DNA of 8,180 bases, from positions 1 through 8,180 of the forward strand of contig CAJOPJ010000128.1 in NCBI GenBank assembly GCA_905236325.1. The letters are read 5' to 3'. The position numbers and the translations under genes are program-made. This DNA comes from an uncultured Selenomonadaceae bacterium (GTDB lineage Bacteria; Bacillota; Negativicutes; Selenomonadales; Selenomonadaceae). Position 1 is the first letter of the stretch. Every line of letters begins with the position of its first letter. Below the pieces are notes generated by a model. It saw only the letters and a program-made list of their open reading frames with translations, had not been told where the DNA came from and ran no database searches. This document shows, piece by piece, positions 6,134 through 8,180 of the stretch.

Positions 6134-7477
6134 ATGTCAAGATTGTTTGGAACTGACGGCGTACGCGGCGAAGCAAATTCACAACTTCTGCCTGAATTGG
6201 CTTATAGGCTGGGACGCGCCGCAACTTTATATTTTGGCAAACGCTCGGAAGGCAAGCCTAAAATTTTAATTGGACGCGATACCAGAATTTCCGGTCAAAT
6301 GCTTGAAACCTCTTTAATGGCAGGAATTTGTTCGGCAGGTGGCAAGGCAATTTCTGCAGGAATAATTCCTACGCCTGCCATTGCCTACTTAGCCAAAAAA
6401 ATCGGCGCAGCGGCAGGAATTGTTATAAGCGCGTCGCACAATCCATTCTATGACAATGGTATTAAATTTTTCGGCGGCGACGGTTACAAATTGCCCGACG
6501 CTGTTGAAGATGAAATTGAAAAGATTGTTCGCGAAATTGAAACTGACGACAAATTTGCAAGACCGACAGGTGCAAAGATTGGCGAAATTGAATATCGCCA
6601 CGACTTACTGCAAGACTACATTGATTTTGTTTTTGAAACTACGCAGGAAAATTTCACCGGCTTAAAAATTGTCCTTGACTGCGCAAATGGAGCAGCTTAT
6701 GAAGCTATGCCGGCTGTACTTAAAAAACTTGGCGCAGAAGTTCATTTGCTGTCAGTCGAGCCGAACGGTATAAATATTAACGACGATTGCGGCTCAACGC
6801 ACATTGAAAATTTGCGCCTTGAAGTTTTAAAACAAAAAGCTGATATTGGTATTGCGCACGACGGCGACGCTGACAGATGCCTTTGCATTGATGAACACGG
6901 CGAACTTATCGACGGCGACCATATTTTGATTATGTGCGCAAAATTGATGATGGACGCTGACAATTTACCAAACAACACTGTAGTTACAACTGTCATGGCA
7001 AATATCGGCTTTAGACAGGCTATTGAAAGTCTTGGCGGACGCTACGAAGTCACGGCGGTTGGTGACAGATATGTTTTAGAAAATATGCTTAAAAATGGCT
7101 ATAAAATCGGCGGCGAACAATCCGGTCATATAATTTTTACAGATTATTCAACAACCGGCGACGGCTTGATAACTGCCTTGCAAGTTTTGACAGCAATGAA
7201 AAAATCAAACAAAACAGCGCACGAACTGAATAAAATGATGACAACTTTTCCGCAGGTCTTGATAAATGTTCGCGTTCAAGACAAAGATAAAGCGCAAAAT
7301 TCAGAAACAATAAAACGCGCTATTGCTGAAGGCGAAGAAGAACTCGGCTCAACCGGCAGAATTTTAGTTCGCGCGTCAGGAACTGAGCCTTTGGTGCGCG
7401 TTATGGCTGAAGGACCTAACAAAGCGCAACTTGACAGAATTTGCAACAAAATTGCCGCTGAAATTGCCAAAGTTTAA
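6134..7477 (+). CDS. glmM: Phosphoglucosamine mutase
   Basis: GlmM interconverts glucosamine-6-phosphate and glucosamine-1-phosphate, feeding UDP-GlcNAc for peptidoglycan and lipid A. The 447-residue product starts at ATG 6134, seven bases after AGGAAG (6121-6126), and has full family length. It begins with the classic RLFGTDGVRG. Motifs appear in order: GRDTRISG (47-54), the phosphoserine loop SASHNP with S101 as the phosphorylated serine (99-104), the Mg-binding loop DGDADR (243-248), the sugar-binding GEQSGH (327-332), and the phosphate-binding RASGTEP (413-419). The SASHNP and GEQSGH forms fit GlmM and not phosphoglucomutase/phosphomannomutase. It lies between lysA and map, with map beginning 18 bases after its stop. 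The ybbP/ybbR and glmS partners common in other Firmicutes are not adjacent here on the visible sides. Confidence 0.96.
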   Translation: MSRLFGTDGVRGEANSQLLPELAYRLGRAATLYFGKRSEGKPKILIGRDTRISGQMLETSLMAGICSAGGKAISAGIIPTPAIAYLAKKIGAAAGIVISASHNPFYDNGIKFFGGDGYKLPDAVEDEIEKIVREIETDDKFARPTGAKIGEIEYRHDLLQDYIDFVFETTQENFTGLKIVLDCANGAAYEAMPAVLKKLGAEVHLLSVEPNGININDDCGSTHIENLRLEVLKQKADIGIAHDGDADRCLCIDEHGELIDGDHILIMCAKLMMDADNLPNNTVVTTVMANIGFRQAIESLGGRYEVTAVGDRYVLENMLKNGYKIGGEQSGHIIFTDYSTTGDGLITALQVLTAMKKSNKTAHELNKMMTTFPQVLINVRVQDKDKAQNSETIKRAIAEGEEELGSTGRILVRASGTEPLVRVMAEGPNKAQLDRICNKIAAEIAKV

Positions 7478-7495
7478 TTGAGGATATAAATTTTT

Positions 7496-8180
7496 ATGCT
7501 TAAAAATTTTTTCAAGGAGATGTTCAAACTGTTAGATAGGAATGATATTTGCTGGTGTGGCAGCGGCAGAAAATATAAAAAATGTCACATGGAATTTGAT
7601 AAGCGCATTGAATCAATTAAATATGTTCAAGCAAAAGGACAGGTCAGACCAAAACACAAATTGATTAACAACGCCGCCGATATTGAAGGCATAAAAAAAG
7701 CCGCCGTTATCAATTCCGGTGCGTTGGATTTGGCAGGGACAATGGTTAAAGCAGGTGTGGATACTTTGTCAATAAATGACGCTGTGCATGATTTTATAGT
7801 AAGCCACGGCGCACACCCAAGTTGCCTGAATTTTGAAGGCTTTCCGAAAAGCATTTGCATTTCAGTTAATGATGTTGTTTGTCATGGAATACCTTCGCGC
7901 CACGAAATTTTAAAAGACGGCGATATTTTGAATATTGATATAACAACAGACTTGGACGGCTACTTTGCCGACGCGTCCAGAATGTTCACAGTTGGCTCTG
8001 TTTCTGCCGAAGCGCAAAGACTTATCAAAGTTACGCAGGAAATTATGGAAGCCGGAATTGCTGCAGCTAAGCCGTGGCATTTTGTAGGCGATATTGGCGC
8101 GGCTTGTGGAAAAATGGCTCACGCTAATGGCTATTCAGTTGTTACTGATTTAGGCGGTCACGGTTGCGGAAAACAATTTC
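7496..8180 (+). CDS. map: Type I methionine aminopeptidase with N-terminal SEC-C motif, 3'-truncated by window
   Basis: This enzyme removes the initiator methionine from new proteins. The frame runs off the window end after 228 full codons. Near the N terminus is a SEC-C zinc motif C-W-C-G-S-G-R-K-Y-K-K-C-H (7550-7588), a tag found on many Firmicutes MAPs and thought to aid ribosome association. The peptidase domain follows. The substrate histidine is in VCHGIP (about 7880-7897), metal ligands are in NIDIT and ADAS (about 7932-7979), and the metal-binding histidine is in GGHGCGK near 8155-8175. The two glutamate ligands lie beyond the window. The start is uncertain. ATG 7496 has a weak GAGG 12 bases upstream, whereas the much stronger AAGGAGATG (7514-7522) stands nine bases before an in-frame CTG at 7529, giving a product beginning (M)LDRND. 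ATG 7520 is inside that site. Eighteen bases separate glmM from ATG 7496, so they are probably one operon. Confidence 0.92.
   Translation, partial: MLKNFFKEMFKLLDRNDICWCGSGRKYKKCHMEFDKRIESIKYVQAKGQVRPKHKLINNAADIEGIKKAAVINSGALDLAGTMVKAGVDTLSINDAVHDFIVSHGAHPSCLNFEGFPKSICISVNDVVCHGIPSRHEILKDGDILNIDITTDLDGYFADASRMFTVGSVSAEAQRLIKVTQEIMEAGIAAAKPWHFVGDIGAACGKMAHANGYSVVTDLGGHGCGKQF
7514..7522 (+). promoter_or_regulatory. Strong ribosome binding site inside the annotated 5' end of map
   Basis: AAGGAGATG pairs well with the 16S 3' end. No ATG, GTG or TTG lies in frame 5-12 bases downstream; the only plausible codon there is CTG at 7529-7531, with a spacing of nine bases from AAGGAG. It either supports initiation at CTG or is an internal coincidence within a gene starting at ATG 7496. 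Confidence 0.5.

Overview
The window looks like a chromosomal segment of a low-GC Gram-positive lineage bacterium that nevertheless has an outer membrane, most likely a member of the Negativicutes (diderm Firmicutes). The reasons are a YlqF/RbgA-type ribosome GTPase and a SEC-C-tagged methionine aminopeptidase of Firmicutes style, strong AGGAGG-type ribosome binding sites, AT-rich codon use, and a gene for an LptD/OstA outer-membrane LPS-assembly barrel. The species cannot be named from this sequence alone.

Layout. Positions 1-615 (+) hold the C-terminal two thirds of rbgA, whose start lies outside the window. A candidate promoter at 629-657 precedes three closely packed genes for exported proteins: a small secreted protein of unknown function (677-1258), a secreted protein with six tandem 20-residue repeats plus a beta-rich C-terminal domain (1279-2256), and a compact LptD (2253-3812) that overlaps the previous gene by four bases. 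A short hairpin with T runs on both sides (3811-3843) can stop this operon and also the convergent gene. That gene, on the minus strand (3860-4723), encodes a secreted, beta-rich, Gly/Asn/Thr-rich protein of unknown function. It is read from a divergent promoter region (about 4740-4850) shared with the next plus-strand block.

The second plus-strand block is lysA (diaminopimelate decarboxylase, TTG start at 4853), glmM (phosphoglucosamine mutase, 6134-7477) and the start of map (methionine aminopeptidase with an N-terminal SEC-C zinc motif, 7496 to the window end, cut off). lysA makes lysine from meso-DAP, and glmM supplies glucosamine-1-phosphate for UDP-GlcNAc, the shared precursor of peptidoglycan and lipid A. 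The second block therefore feeds envelope synthesis, while the first places LPS in the outer membrane.

Most of the content is housekeeping or envelope biology. The parts least explained are the 20-residue-repeat protein translationally coupled to lptD, the minus-strand secreted beta-rich protein, an apparent CTG-start option for map, and a marked scarcity of GATC and GGCC sites. No mobile element, CRISPR array, tRNA or rRNA was seen, and no gene-free stretch exceeds about 130 bases.
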